Assembly: GCF_023715465.1 (NCBI RefSeq)
Contig: NZ_JAMBOE010000004.1
Coordinates: forward strand, 310,001 to 374,000
DNA: 64,000 nt
Origin: Paenibacillus macerans
Lineage (GTDB): Bacteria > Bacillota > Bacilli > Paenibacillales > Paenibacillaceae
Direction of reading: 5' to 3'
The position numbers and the translations under genes are program-made. The notes under the pieces are model-generated. The model was not told where the DNA came from. It saw nothing but the letters and a program-made list of their open reading frames with translations, and did no database searches. Of the stretch, positions 1 to 7,471 are shown piece after piece (position 1 is the first letter of the stretch; each line of letters starts with the position of its first letter).

Positions 1-362
1 GTCAGCAGCTTAGCCGTTCCCATCAAAATCGCCGTGTGCGCGTCATGGCCGCATAAATGCGCTTTTCCCGCTACCTGCGAGCAGTACTCCGCCGTCTTCT
101 GGTCCTGGATCGGGAGCGCGTCCATGTCCGCTCTCAGGCCGATCGTCGGGCCCTGGTTTTCGCCCCGCAGCAGCCCTACAACGCCGGTCCCGCCCACATT
201 CCGGGACACTTCCAACCCCAGCTTCTCCAGGTGTTCGGCAACGATCGCCGACGTACGGAACTCCTCATACCCCGTTTCCGGGTGGCGGTGAAAATCCCTG
301 CGCCAGGCGGTCAACTGCTCCTGAAGCGGTTTTGCCAATTGCAAAAGCTCTTTGATTTCCAT
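1..362 (-). CDS. M20 family amidohydrolase/metallopeptidase (N-terminal part, cut by window edge)
   Basis: Translation of the minus strand from an ATG at 362 gives an M20-type N-terminus: a FHRHPETGYEE motif near residue 23, LRADMDALPI near residue 75, and HLCGHDAHTAILMGTAKLL at the window edge. GHDAHT carries metal-binding residues of the family. Enzymes of this group hydrolyse N-acyl amino acids or related amides in the cytoplasm. A strong site (GGAGGAG) precedes the start by 8 bases. The gene follows the GntR regulator by 19 bp and is probably co-transcribed with it. The C-terminal part lies outside the window, so the substrate cannot be judged. Confidence 0.88.
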   Translation of the reverse strand, partial: MEIKELLQLAKPLQEQLTAWRRDFHRHPETGYEEFRTSAIVAEHLEKLGLEVSRNVGGTGVVGLLRGENQGPTIGLRADMDALPIQDQKTAEYCSQVAGKAHLCGHDAHTAILMGTAKLL

Positions 363-381
363 AAACTCCACGGTCTCCTCC

Positions 382-1116
382 TTAATCCCCGGCAACCACG
401 CGGGCGTAAATGGCCTCTGCGGCAAAGCTGATATGCCGTTTCATCACGGCGCGCGATTTGTTTTTGTCCCGGGTTTTGAGCGCTTCGAGAATCTCCATGT
501 GCTCTCCGCAGTTTGCCGAACGCACATTTTCGTCATAAGGCATCAGATCAAGTGCCGGATTAATCTTGGTCCGAATCTTTCTGACCGCCGCCTCGCAGTA
601 GGGGTTGCCCGAAGCCTTGGCGATGGTCAAATGGAATTTGACGTCCAGCGCCCGAAACCATTCCCGCGTACAGTCCGGCTCCAAGCTCTGTTCCAGATAG
701 CCTTGGAGGAGTTGCAGCTCGCCTGCGGTGATCCGCTCAGCGGCGAGAAAAGCGCTCTCCGGCTCCACAATCGACCGGTATTCGAACACCTTTTGCATCT
801 GATCCCAATCCCGTTTGATCTCCTCCCGGGTTCGCTTATGCGCATGGGCCGTCACTGGCAGGATGAACGTTCCCCCCTTGGCTCCAACCCGCTTCTCGAT
901 GAGACCTTTGGCCTCTAACGCGGCAAGCGCCTCACGCACCGTAATGCGGCTGGCATTAAAAATCTCCGCAAGATCCCGTTCGGACGGAAGCTGATCCTCG
1001 CTCATAAATTCCTTCAGAATGATCGCTTCCTCCAGTTGCTCCTTGATGAATTCACTGACCTTTTTGGTCGATACCTTCTCAAAGGGCAGGGGAAATTGAT
1101 TCGACATGTTTAACAC
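382..1116 (-). CDS. FadR/GntR-family transcriptional regulator with FCD domain
   Basis: The 244-residue protein has an N-terminal winged helix-turn-helix (about residues 15-80, with QLPSERDLAEIFNASRITVREAL, written here as the QLPSERDL and SRITVREAL blocks) and an alpha-helical FCD ligand-binding domain (about 95-235) with FRALDVKFHLTIAKASGNPY, whose Asp and His residues usually bind a metal. FCD regulators sense small organic or amino acids. It sits directly upstream of an amidohydrolase and probably controls that operon. A dyad between its promoter and start suggests autoregulation. The effector is unknown. Confidence 0.9.
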   Translation of the reverse strand: MLNMSNQFPLPFEKVSTKKVSEFIKEQLEEAIILKEFMSEDQLPSERDLAEIFNASRITVREALAALEAKGLIEKRVGAKGGTFILPVTAHAHKRTREEIKRDWDQMQKVFEYRSIVEPESAFLAAERITAGELQLLQGYLEQSLEPDCTREWFRALDVKFHLTIAKASGNPYCEAAVRKIRTKINPALDLMPYDENVRSANCGEHMEILEALKTRDKNKSRAVMKRHISFAAEAIYARVVAGD

Positions 1117-1126
1117 TCCGATCTAC

Positions 1127-1151
1127 TAATGGTCTAGATCTCATACCATTA
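1127..1151. promoter_or_regulatory. Probable GntR operator
   Basis: A perfect inverted repeat, TAATGGT at 1127-1133 and ACCATTA at 1145-1151, separated by 11 bases, lies just downstream of the -10 element of the GntR gene. Position and symmetry suit autorepression by the FCD regulator. That the regulator binds it is inference. Confidence 0.55.
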
Positions 1152-1179
1152 CTATAATACCAAGTAAACTGATATGCAA
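1151..1179 (-). promoter_or_regulatory. Sigma-A-type promoter of the GntR-M20 operon
   Basis: On the minus strand TTGCAT (1179-1174), a 17-base spacer and TATAGT (1156-1151) match the vegetative consensus closely. The start codon at 1116 lies about 35 bases downstream of the -10. Confidence 0.6.
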
Positions 1180-1310
1180 TCTAAAATTTTTTTGCAACAT
1201 TTTGGATGAAATAGATTTCAATCCCTTATCTTATGATTTCTACGTTTTCTTCTAAATTCCTTGATATCATGGAGAATGCGAGGAAATGGCCGTTTTCCAG
1301 CGAATTTAGC

Positions 1311-1339
1311 TTGACCTGAAATGCTTTTCATACTTTATA
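1311..1339 (+). promoter_or_regulatory. Possible sigma-A promoter of the HAD phosphatase gene
   Basis: TTGACC (1311-1316), a 17-base spacer and TTTATA (1334-1339) lie 56 bases upstream of the start codon at 1396. An alternative -10, TATAGT at 1336, would give a 19-base spacer. Confidence 0.45.
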
Positions 1340-1395
1340 GTAGAGGTAACAAACAAAGGTACGTTTATTAAACAGAGACTTAAAGAGGAGGCAAC

Positions 1396-2169
1396 ATGAG
1401 CTACAAAATCGTATTTTTTGACATTGACGGAACATTGGTAAACGAGCAAAAGGAAATCCCGGAATCCGCCCGGCAGGCTGTGCTTGAGCTTAAAGACAAA
1501 GGGATTGAAACGGTCATCTCCACGGGAAGAGCGCCTTATTTCATGACGAACATTGCCGGACAGCTTGGCATAGAGTCATTCGTCTGCCTGAACGGCGCCT
1601 ACGTTGTATACAAAGGGCAACCGGTCGTAGAATATACGATTCCCAAAGAGCATCTTGAACCGCTGGTCGAGCGGGCGGGAAAACATGATCACTACCTGGT
1701 TTACCAGGGAAAAGAAGCTTACTTCTCCAATGCCAAGCAGCACCCCGCCTTACTGCAGTCGGTCTCTTCCTTAAAAGTAGAGCTTCCCGGCTACGATCCG
1801 AACTTCTGGCGGCATTCCAACGTATACCAAGCGTTTTTGCATTGTACGGCGGAGGAGGAGCATCTATACATGAGCGATATTCCCCATCTGCGGTTTGTCC
1901 GCTGGCATAAGCACGCCATGGACGTTATGCCTGTGGGAGGCTCCAAAGCGCGGGGCATCCAGGACTTGCTCAGCCACTTAAACGTAAACCCCGAAGAAGT
2001 CGTGGCCTTTGGCGACGGGCTTAATGACAGGGAAATGCTGACCCTCGCCGGACTGGGCATAGCCATGGGGAACGGTCACGAGCAGCTCAAAGCCTGCGCG
2101 GATCACATCACCACCGACGTGGACAATGACGGCATCGCCAACGGCTTAAAATATGCGGGATTGCTGTAG
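1396..2169 (+). CDS. Cof-type HAD-IIB family phosphatase
   Basis: The 257-residue protein starts with the HAD motif I FFDIDGTLV (nucleophile and acid/base Asp), has motif II in VISTGRAP, a C2B-type cap domain in the middle, and motif III/IV in VVAFGDGLNDREML near residue 200. These cytoplasmic Mg-dependent enzymes dephosphorylate sugar phosphates, flavin or PLP-type substrates; the exact substrate cannot be read from sequence. AGAGGAGG lies 6 bases upstream of the ATG. It stands alone, divergent from the GntR operon. Confidence 0.92.
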   Translation: MSYKIVFFDIDGTLVNEQKEIPESARQAVLELKDKGIETVISTGRAPYFMTNIAGQLGIESFVCLNGAYVVYKGQPVVEYTIPKEHLEPLVERAGKHDHYLVYQGKEAYFSNAKQHPALLQSVSSLKVELPGYDPNFWRHSNVYQAFLHCTAEEEHLYMSDIPHLRFVRWHKHAMDVMPVGGSKARGIQDLLSHLNVNPEEVVAFGDGLNDREMLTLAGLGIAMGNGHEQLKACADHITTDVDNDGIANGLKYAGLL

Positions 2170-2571
2170 GTTTATGCGCTTGGGCCGATGGCCCAGTCGA
2201 GCAGCGGTACCCGCTAAACATCAAAGGAGAAGGTCCGCTAGAGTAACTCAGAAACTCCTGTAAAAACATAAGGACATAAAATGTCGCTATTCCGGCGCTA
2301 TCCGTCCATTTGAGAGAAATAGAAGACATTTATGTCGCTATTTTCTCGGATCACAAGGAAATGCCCGCGTTATGGACTCTTCATAGAAAAATAGGGACAA
2401 AAAGTGCCGTTAATGGGGATGAACATGCTGGGCTCCGGATAATAAGAGCATAAAATTCCGCTATTTTGAGGGCGACGGTTGGTTGTTCCGGCAGTTGGCT
2501 GTCCGGCGGTTGGCTGTCCGGCAGTTGGTTGTTCCAGTATCTGCTGTCAAGCAACGATTTTTAGGTTGAGC
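2170..2571. repeat. Intergenic island of short AATAG-type palindromes and a 15-bp tandem repeat
   Basis: There is no credible gene here. Imperfect palindromes of about 30 bp occur near 2263-2293, 2311-2340, 2386-2410 and 2440-2468; each has an AATAR-G-ACA-like left arm and a TGTCGCTATT or TTCCGCTATT right arm. At 2478-2537 a GTTGGCTGTCCGGCA-type unit is repeated four times with a 15-16 bp period. The same palindrome family recurs at 24.4 and 55.5 kb. Confidence 0.6.
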
Positions 2572-2573
2572 GC

Positions 2574-2633
2574 AAAAAAACGCCCGACGGTGCCCCTGAG
2601 CTTTTTCAAAGGCACGCCGTCGGGCGTTTTTTT
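2574..2633. terminator. Strong bidirectional terminator
   Basis: AAAAAAACGCCCGACGG at the left pairs with CCGTCGGGCGTTTTTTT at the right around a loop of about 30 bases. It ends the minus-strand carbohydrate operon and would also work on the plus strand. Confidence 0.8.
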
Positions 2634-2715
2634 CTGGATGCCGCCTGCAACCACCGAATTCCGGATCACCGAAAAAAGCAGCGTTATAGCGGCAGAACAT
2701 CCGATATTTTCCCGG

Positions 2716-4446
2716 TTAGATTCTCCGTGGCTGCAAATGAAGATAAAGCGGCGGTCCGTCGGCAAAATCGCGATGAGTCACCTTGACGAGCCCGTCCTCC
2801 TGCTCAATGAGCGGGGCCAACTCGCTGTCGCTTGGCACCTCGGTCCCGGCTGCCAGCGACATAACCAGCGCCGCCTGCTTCATCCGGTCCAGGGCGATGG
2901 TTTGGCGGGGACCCGAATATAAGACGAGATCGAGGGTCATTGTTCCGTTCGCGCCCGCACGGTTCAACTCCCAGGCAAAGGTTTGCCGTGGATCGGGTTC
3001 TCCGGCAAACAGCGCCTGGTGCGGACCGGGCCCTTCGGCGAACAGCGTCAGCCAGGATTTGAAGCTGAACTGCAGCCCGCCGATTTGAATGACGGCGCCA
3101 TCCTTCACTTGGCGAATATCCACCTCGTCGAGCCGGCCACCCAGCTCCAGGCGCAGCCGCAGATCCTTGGCTTGCACGGAGCCGTCGATTTTATCAAGAT
3201 TGATATGCGTATCGCCCCCATTGCTGGCAAAATCAACGCCAAACCATACGCGCTCCCGCCGCTGGCGGCTGTGGAACAGCGCGGAACAGAAATCGTAACC
3301 GTCATGCAGGAAACGCAGTCTTAAATAGGCGGGGGAACCTCCGTTATCGACATAAGCCAGCAGCACGCTTCTTTGGTTCCAGAAGTCGCTCTCATCGAAG
3401 GTTCCCAGGCTGTACTGCGGCGTAATATAGGTAGTAGCCCATCTTTCGCTGGTTTCCCCCTGATCCCCCCGGTACCACCGGGCGACCAGCCGTGTGTCCG
3501 GCAGCGTAAAATCGTCAAGATATTCGGGCGGGCAAGCCATTCCGCTGCCAAACCATTCTTCCTCATAAGGAAGCTGTCCCCAGGAAAAAAACATGACCCG
3601 GCCCTGCGTAGCCAGCTGCAAAAACGCCTTGCTCCGCTCGTCAAGCAGCGTTTCGTAACGGCGGGCGTGCGGGCCCGTCCATTGCTTCGTAGCGACATGG
3701 TAATGCTCGGCTACGGTTTTCCAGGTCATCTGGAGCAGCCTATCGCACAATTCCCTAGCTCTCCCGTTCAGAGTCAACCCGCGCAGCTTCGACAGCTCGA
3801 GAATAGCAATATACGTATAAACCGGGCTGTTGTATTCCTCAAACACCTCCCGCTTCCGGGTATGCTCATAAAGCCGCGTCAACCGGTCCAGGCCGTAAGC
3901 TTCGAACGCTTGATGGGCATACTGTTCGCCGTAAATCAAAGTCACAAAAGCGCCGAGGATGGCGATATTGGTATAATCGGGACCTACGTTTCGCTTCCTG
4001 ATCGCCTCGCAGGCATAACCTACCGAGCGGATCACGGCTGCGCGCAGCTCCTCCGGAAAGCGATGGCCGTGACGGCAAAGGGCGGTAATCAGCCTGCTGC
4101 CGCAGAAATCCGCCCAGTTCCAGTCCGGCGGAGCCATCCGCTCAAGCGGCTCTTCGTAAAACCACGGCCAAATGCCAAACGTGCTGCGATCCGGATCCGT
4201 GTCCTGCAGCGAGATGACCCGGTCGATCACCTGCAGCGCCCGCGTTTCGTATTCGGCAAGCTCCGTATCGAGCAGACCAAGCGCATAGCTAAGCGAATCC
4301 CGGGTGGAATGAACCCACTCTATCCCGGTCAGTGTCGTATGATACCCCGGGCTGCTGAACGGAGACCGCAGAAGCTGAAGCTCCGGGTTGTAGCGGGAGT
4401 CCATCTCCTTCATTTTGCGGATTAACATTTTGCGTTCATCGATCAT
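2716..4446 (-). CDS. Uncharacterised 576-residue protein of the carbohydrate locus (helical toroid plus beta domain)
   Basis: I cannot assign this to a named family. The first 300 or so residues are helix-rich with many Trp and Tyr residues (for example FGIWPWFYEEPLERM and DWNWADFCGSRLITAL), the style of (alpha/alpha)-toroid polysaccharide lyases or glycosidases. The last 250 residues look beta-rich. There is no signal peptide, so it should be cytoplasmic. AGGAGA precedes the ATG. It is the last gene of the set with GH105 and GH3 enzymes, 76 bp after GH105, which suggests action on an imported oligosaccharide. A strong terminator follows. The role is inferred from context only. Confidence 0.6.
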   Translation of the reverse strand: MIDERKMLIRKMKEMDSRYNPELQLLRSPFSSPGYHTTLTGIEWVHSTRDSLSYALGLLDTELAEYETRALQVIDRVISLQDTDPDRSTFGIWPWFYEEPLERMAPPDWNWADFCGSRLITALCRHGHRFPEELRAAVIRSVGYACEAIRKRNVGPDYTNIAILGAFVTLIYGEQYAHQAFEAYGLDRLTRLYEHTRKREVFEEYNSPVYTYIAILELSKLRGLTLNGRARELCDRLLQMTWKTVAEHYHVATKQWTGPHARRYETLLDERSKAFLQLATQGRVMFFSWGQLPYEEEWFGSGMACPPEYLDDFTLPDTRLVARWYRGDQGETSERWATTYITPQYSLGTFDESDFWNQRSVLLAYVDNGGSPAYLRLRFLHDGYDFCSALFHSRQRRERVWFGVDFASNGGDTHINLDKIDGSVQAKDLRLRLELGGRLDEVDIRQVKDGAVIQIGGLQFSFKSWLTLFAEGPGPHQALFAGEPDPRQTFAWELNRAGANGTMTLDLVLYSGPRQTIALDRMKQAALVMSLAAGTEVPSDSELAPLIEQEDGLVKVTHRDFADGPPLYLHLQPRRI

Positions 4447-4522
4447 CTTTCATCTTCTCCTGACATAAACTTTGATTTCTCCGTCCGTTAAAATGGGGTG
4501 CGGAGCCTTCTGCACACCAGCT

Positions 4523-5569
4523 TCAAGCTTCCAGCAAACTGACCTGGGTTAGCAGTTGCAGCGCCAGCCCTTGTCCATACAAGGTCGGATAGAGGGGCAC
4601 TTCATTATAAGCGGCGATCGACGCCAGCACCGGCGTGCCGCCGGAGACGCTGCGAACCTCGCCTTCAACCGTGATCAGCGGCAGTATCCCATCCACGGTC
4701 AACCTTGCGCTATCGATGTACGTCTCATCCAATAGCCCCGACTTAACCGCCTTGATGAACCCGCAGGCGATCCCCGCGCTGGCCGAGCTTTCCTTATAAA
4801 AATCGCTTTGGTCCAGCACCGTATGCCATAGTCCGTCTTCGGCCTGGGCCGCGCGCAGCCCCATCGCCAAAGCCCGGTAGCGGCGGAGCAGTTCTTCCGG
4901 AATCTCGATAACGCTGCGGACGGCCGCTACGATTTCAGGGACCGCTAATGTCAGCCAGGCGTTGGCGCGCGCCCATTTGGCGCCGGACAGATGATTTTGC
5001 CGGGCGCAGTCCCAACCGTGAAACATCAGGCCGGAATCGGCATCCTGCAGCAGGCGCAGATGGAGCAGCGTCTGCTGCAGCGCTTCTGCAGCCAAACTGC
5101 GATCGGCCGCAGCCTGAGCCAGCCGGGCCAGGAACAGCACCGCCATGTACACCGTATCGGCCCAGACTTGTTCAGGAAAATCGGCGTCTTCGGTCACGGT
5201 ATGCTCGAAGGCCCCTTCCCGGGTGCGGGGCGCCTCCTCGATCATCCAGCGGGAGATTTCCCGCGCTTCGGCGAGGTATTCCTTCCGCCCGCTCAAGCGG
5301 TACAGTAAGGGAAATAGGGCGTACGGCGCCATCGAATTAATTACCTTCGCCTGGCCGGCCTGGCTGTGATTCCGTTCCACCCACTGTACGGCATAATCGA
5401 CAGCGCGCCTTTCCCCGGCATGGATTCCATAATCCAGCAAAGAGATCAGGCCGACGCCGGGCACCCAGTCCCAATGCTCGGCATCCATTCCCCAGTGGTC
5501 TCTCTGGCCGGCTGTCATATAAGCAAACAAACTTTGACTGGTTTCATGCAACTTCGCTTTCGCCATCAT
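4523..5569 (-). CDS. GH105 unsaturated glucuronyl/rhamnogalacturonyl hydrolase (YteR/YesR-like)
   Basis: The 348-residue protein matches the length and motifs of family GH105: HWDWVPGVGLISLLDYG near residue 32 and EQVWADTVYMAVLFLARL near residue 133. Asp138 aligns with the Asp that starts hydration of the unsaturated sugar in YteR. GH105 enzymes remove the 4,5-unsaturated uronic acid left by lyases, acting in the cytoplasm on imported oligosaccharides. It lies between the GH3 gene (45 bp) and the 576-residue protein, and the ABC importer upstream fits the same pathway. GGAGGG lies 8 bases before the ATG-ATG start. Confidence 0.85.
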   Translation of the reverse strand: MMAKAKLHETSQSLFAYMTAGQRDHWGMDAEHWDWVPGVGLISLLDYGIHAGERRAVDYAVQWVERNHSQAGQAKVINSMAPYALFPLLYRLSGRKEYLAEAREISRWMIEEAPRTREGAFEHTVTEDADFPEQVWADTVYMAVLFLARLAQAAADRSLAAEALQQTLLHLRLLQDADSGLMFHGWDCARQNHLSGAKWARANAWLTLAVPEIVAAVRSVIEIPEELLRRYRALAMGLRAAQAEDGLWHTVLDQSDFYKESSASAGIACGFIKAVKSGLLDETYIDSARLTVDGILPLITVEGEVRSVSGGTPVLASIAAYNEVPLYPTLYGQGLALQLLTQVSLLEA

Positions 5570-5614
5570 TTTTTCGCTCCCTCCTGCGGCCCCTCTTATA
5601 GAGTAAACTCGTAC

Positions 5615-7297
5615 TTATACAGTCAGTTCCACCGGAGACTTTCCCTCGAACGGGATTTCTCCGAAAATCGCCTTAATCGTGTACTCGATCGTCTCTTCAT
5701 GCAGGGAATAAGCGTTGACGAGCGTATCGAGAAAAGGGATATCCTTGAGCAAATACGGGGTGGAAAACGAGATGCCGATCGGGCGGATCGTTTCGGCATG
5801 CTGCATCGCCCATATGGCTTTTGCGGCGTCACCAACCGGCCGGGCCGTATTCATCATGCCGTGCAGCGGCATAAAATAGGGCATAAACGCCGCGTCCCAT
5901 CTTCTCCCCGCTTCCTCCCAGGTGCGGAGCGTACTCAGCGGCTCAAATTGGTCTAAAATATCAACCTCCAGCCCCCGCGCCCGCAGCAGCTCTACGAATC
6001 GTCCCATTTTGTCGAATTGCCGCCCCTCGGTCACCTTGTTCTGCATAATCACCAGCACTTTGGAGACGGAAGCAGCTTCAAGAGGAAGCACGTCCGCCCG
6101 GTTCCGGATCAGCGTAACGGAGCGCCGGGCGATTTCCGCCCCAACCCTTTGCGCTTCTGCCGTCCGCTCCGGCGTAAGCCTGTCATCAAAGATCTCCATG
6201 GCCTGGCTATCCCGGCCCTGTTCATCCAGATGCCGGACACCGAGCCGCGCCTTCATTTCGAGAATCCGGCGCACGCTTTGGTCCAGCCTTTCCATCGTGA
6301 TGGCGCCGTCGCCGATGGCCTGCTCCATCACCTCAAAATAGCGGGTGCCCGGCCAGAGCAGAACGTCCGTTCCGGCGGCAAAGCAATCGATGATCCGCTT
6401 ACTGTAATCCCCCCAGGACAAAAAGCCGCCCATATCCAGCGCATCGGAGATAACAACCCCGTCAAAGCCGAGCCGCTCCCGCAGCAGTCCATTCGTAACG
6501 GCGGCCGAGACGGTCGCCGGGACCGGCGCTTCGGTTCGGCCGGCGCTTTCGGCCCAGGGCAAAGCGATATGTCCGGTCATGACGGACAACACCCCGGTTT
6601 CGATCACTCGGCTCGTCACTTCACCATAGGTCGTAAGCCATTCCGCTTCGGATAAATCATTCACCGTCGTGATGATATGCTGGTCCCTGAAATCCACTCC
6701 GTCACCCGGAAAATGTTTGGCGCAAGCGGCCAGTCCGTGATCCTGCATCCCGCGGATGATCGCCGAAGCCAGCTTGGCCGCCCGCTCGGGATTGTCTCCC
6801 AGGCAGCGGGTCGTAATCACCGGATTCAGCCAGTTCAGCAGCAGGTCCATGCCCGGGGCCAGCGCCCAGGTGAAGCCGGCGGCGCGCCCTTCGAGCGCCG
6901 TGTATTTGCCGTACTCGTAGGCCAGCGCCTCATCGTTCGCCGCGGCAAGCGCCAGCAGCGGCGGAAAGGCCGTCAGGCTGCGTACGGCGGAGCCGGCGCC
7001 GAATTCCAGATCGCCGGAAAACAGCAGCGGATAGCGGCTAAGCTTCTGATACGTTTCAATCCACCTGCGGTAATCCCCCGCTTTTCCCGCCGCCTTAAGA
7101 ATGATTTCGCCGCCGATAAAAAAGCTGCCCACCGGATAGCGTTCCAAATAAGCCGCGATCTTGTCTTCATCCGCCTCTTTGAACGGCAGCCGGCCGGCAT
7201 GGTCCTGCATGGTTTGCCCGATCTTTTCCCGGAGCGTCATGCTGTTCATAGTGCGCTCCACCCAACGCCGTTCCTCTTCGCTCAAATCTTTCAACAT
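5615..7297 (-). CDS. Glycoside hydrolase family 3 protein (beta-N-acetylhexosaminidase/beta-glucosidase type)
   Basis: The 560-residue protein has the GH3 TIM-barrel motifs: a KHFPGDG motif at residues 194-200, an Asp-x-His pair at 205-207 of the kind used as acid/base in NagZ-type enzymes, and the nucleophile Asp285 in VVISDALDMGG. A C-terminal alpha/beta sandwich (about residues 390-550) follows. There is no signal peptide, so it is probably cytoplasmic. It is co-directional with the secreted 1156-residue enzyme and GH105 genes. The Asp-x-His dyad hints at N-acetylhexosaminidase or phosphorylase-like activity, but the sugar specificity is not certain. Confidence 0.87.
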   Translation of the reverse strand: MLKDLSEEERRWVERTMNSMTLREKIGQTMQDHAGRLPFKEADEDKIAAYLERYPVGSFFIGGEIILKAAGKAGDYRRWIETYQKLSRYPLLFSGDLEFGAGSAVRSLTAFPPLLALAAANDEALAYEYGKYTALEGRAAGFTWALAPGMDLLLNWLNPVITTRCLGDNPERAAKLASAIIRGMQDHGLAACAKHFPGDGVDFRDQHIITTVNDLSEAEWLTTYGEVTSRVIETGVLSVMTGHIALPWAESAGRTEAPVPATVSAAVTNGLLRERLGFDGVVISDALDMGGFLSWGDYSKRIIDCFAAGTDVLLWPGTRYFEVMEQAIGDGAITMERLDQSVRRILEMKARLGVRHLDEQGRDSQAMEIFDDRLTPERTAEAQRVGAEIARRSVTLIRNRADVLPLEAASVSKVLVIMQNKVTEGRQFDKMGRFVELLRARGLEVDILDQFEPLSTLRTWEEAGRRWDAAFMPYFMPLHGMMNTARPVGDAAKAIWAMQHAETIRPIGISFSTPYLLKDIPFLDTLVNAYSLHEETIEYTIKAIFGEIPFEGKSPVELTV

Positions 7298-7471
7298 TGC
7301 CTAAGTCCCCTCCGTGTCGTTGGTAATCTCAAAATCAGGCCCCTGATTCCGCAAGCCTGCGCGGCTTTGCGGATCAAGGGCCTCGTTAAGGCCGGTAAAC
7401 GGCGGCTGTTGTCGCCTTCGTTTTTGCCGTTCTCTCTCCCGCCAGCCCTGCTTCCGCCGGACTCCCGCGGT

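Noticed and set aside
3373..4425. Long plus-strand frame of about 350 codons
   Set aside because: It lies wholly opposite the 576-residue gene, has no ribosome site and a Pro/Arg/His-rich composition.
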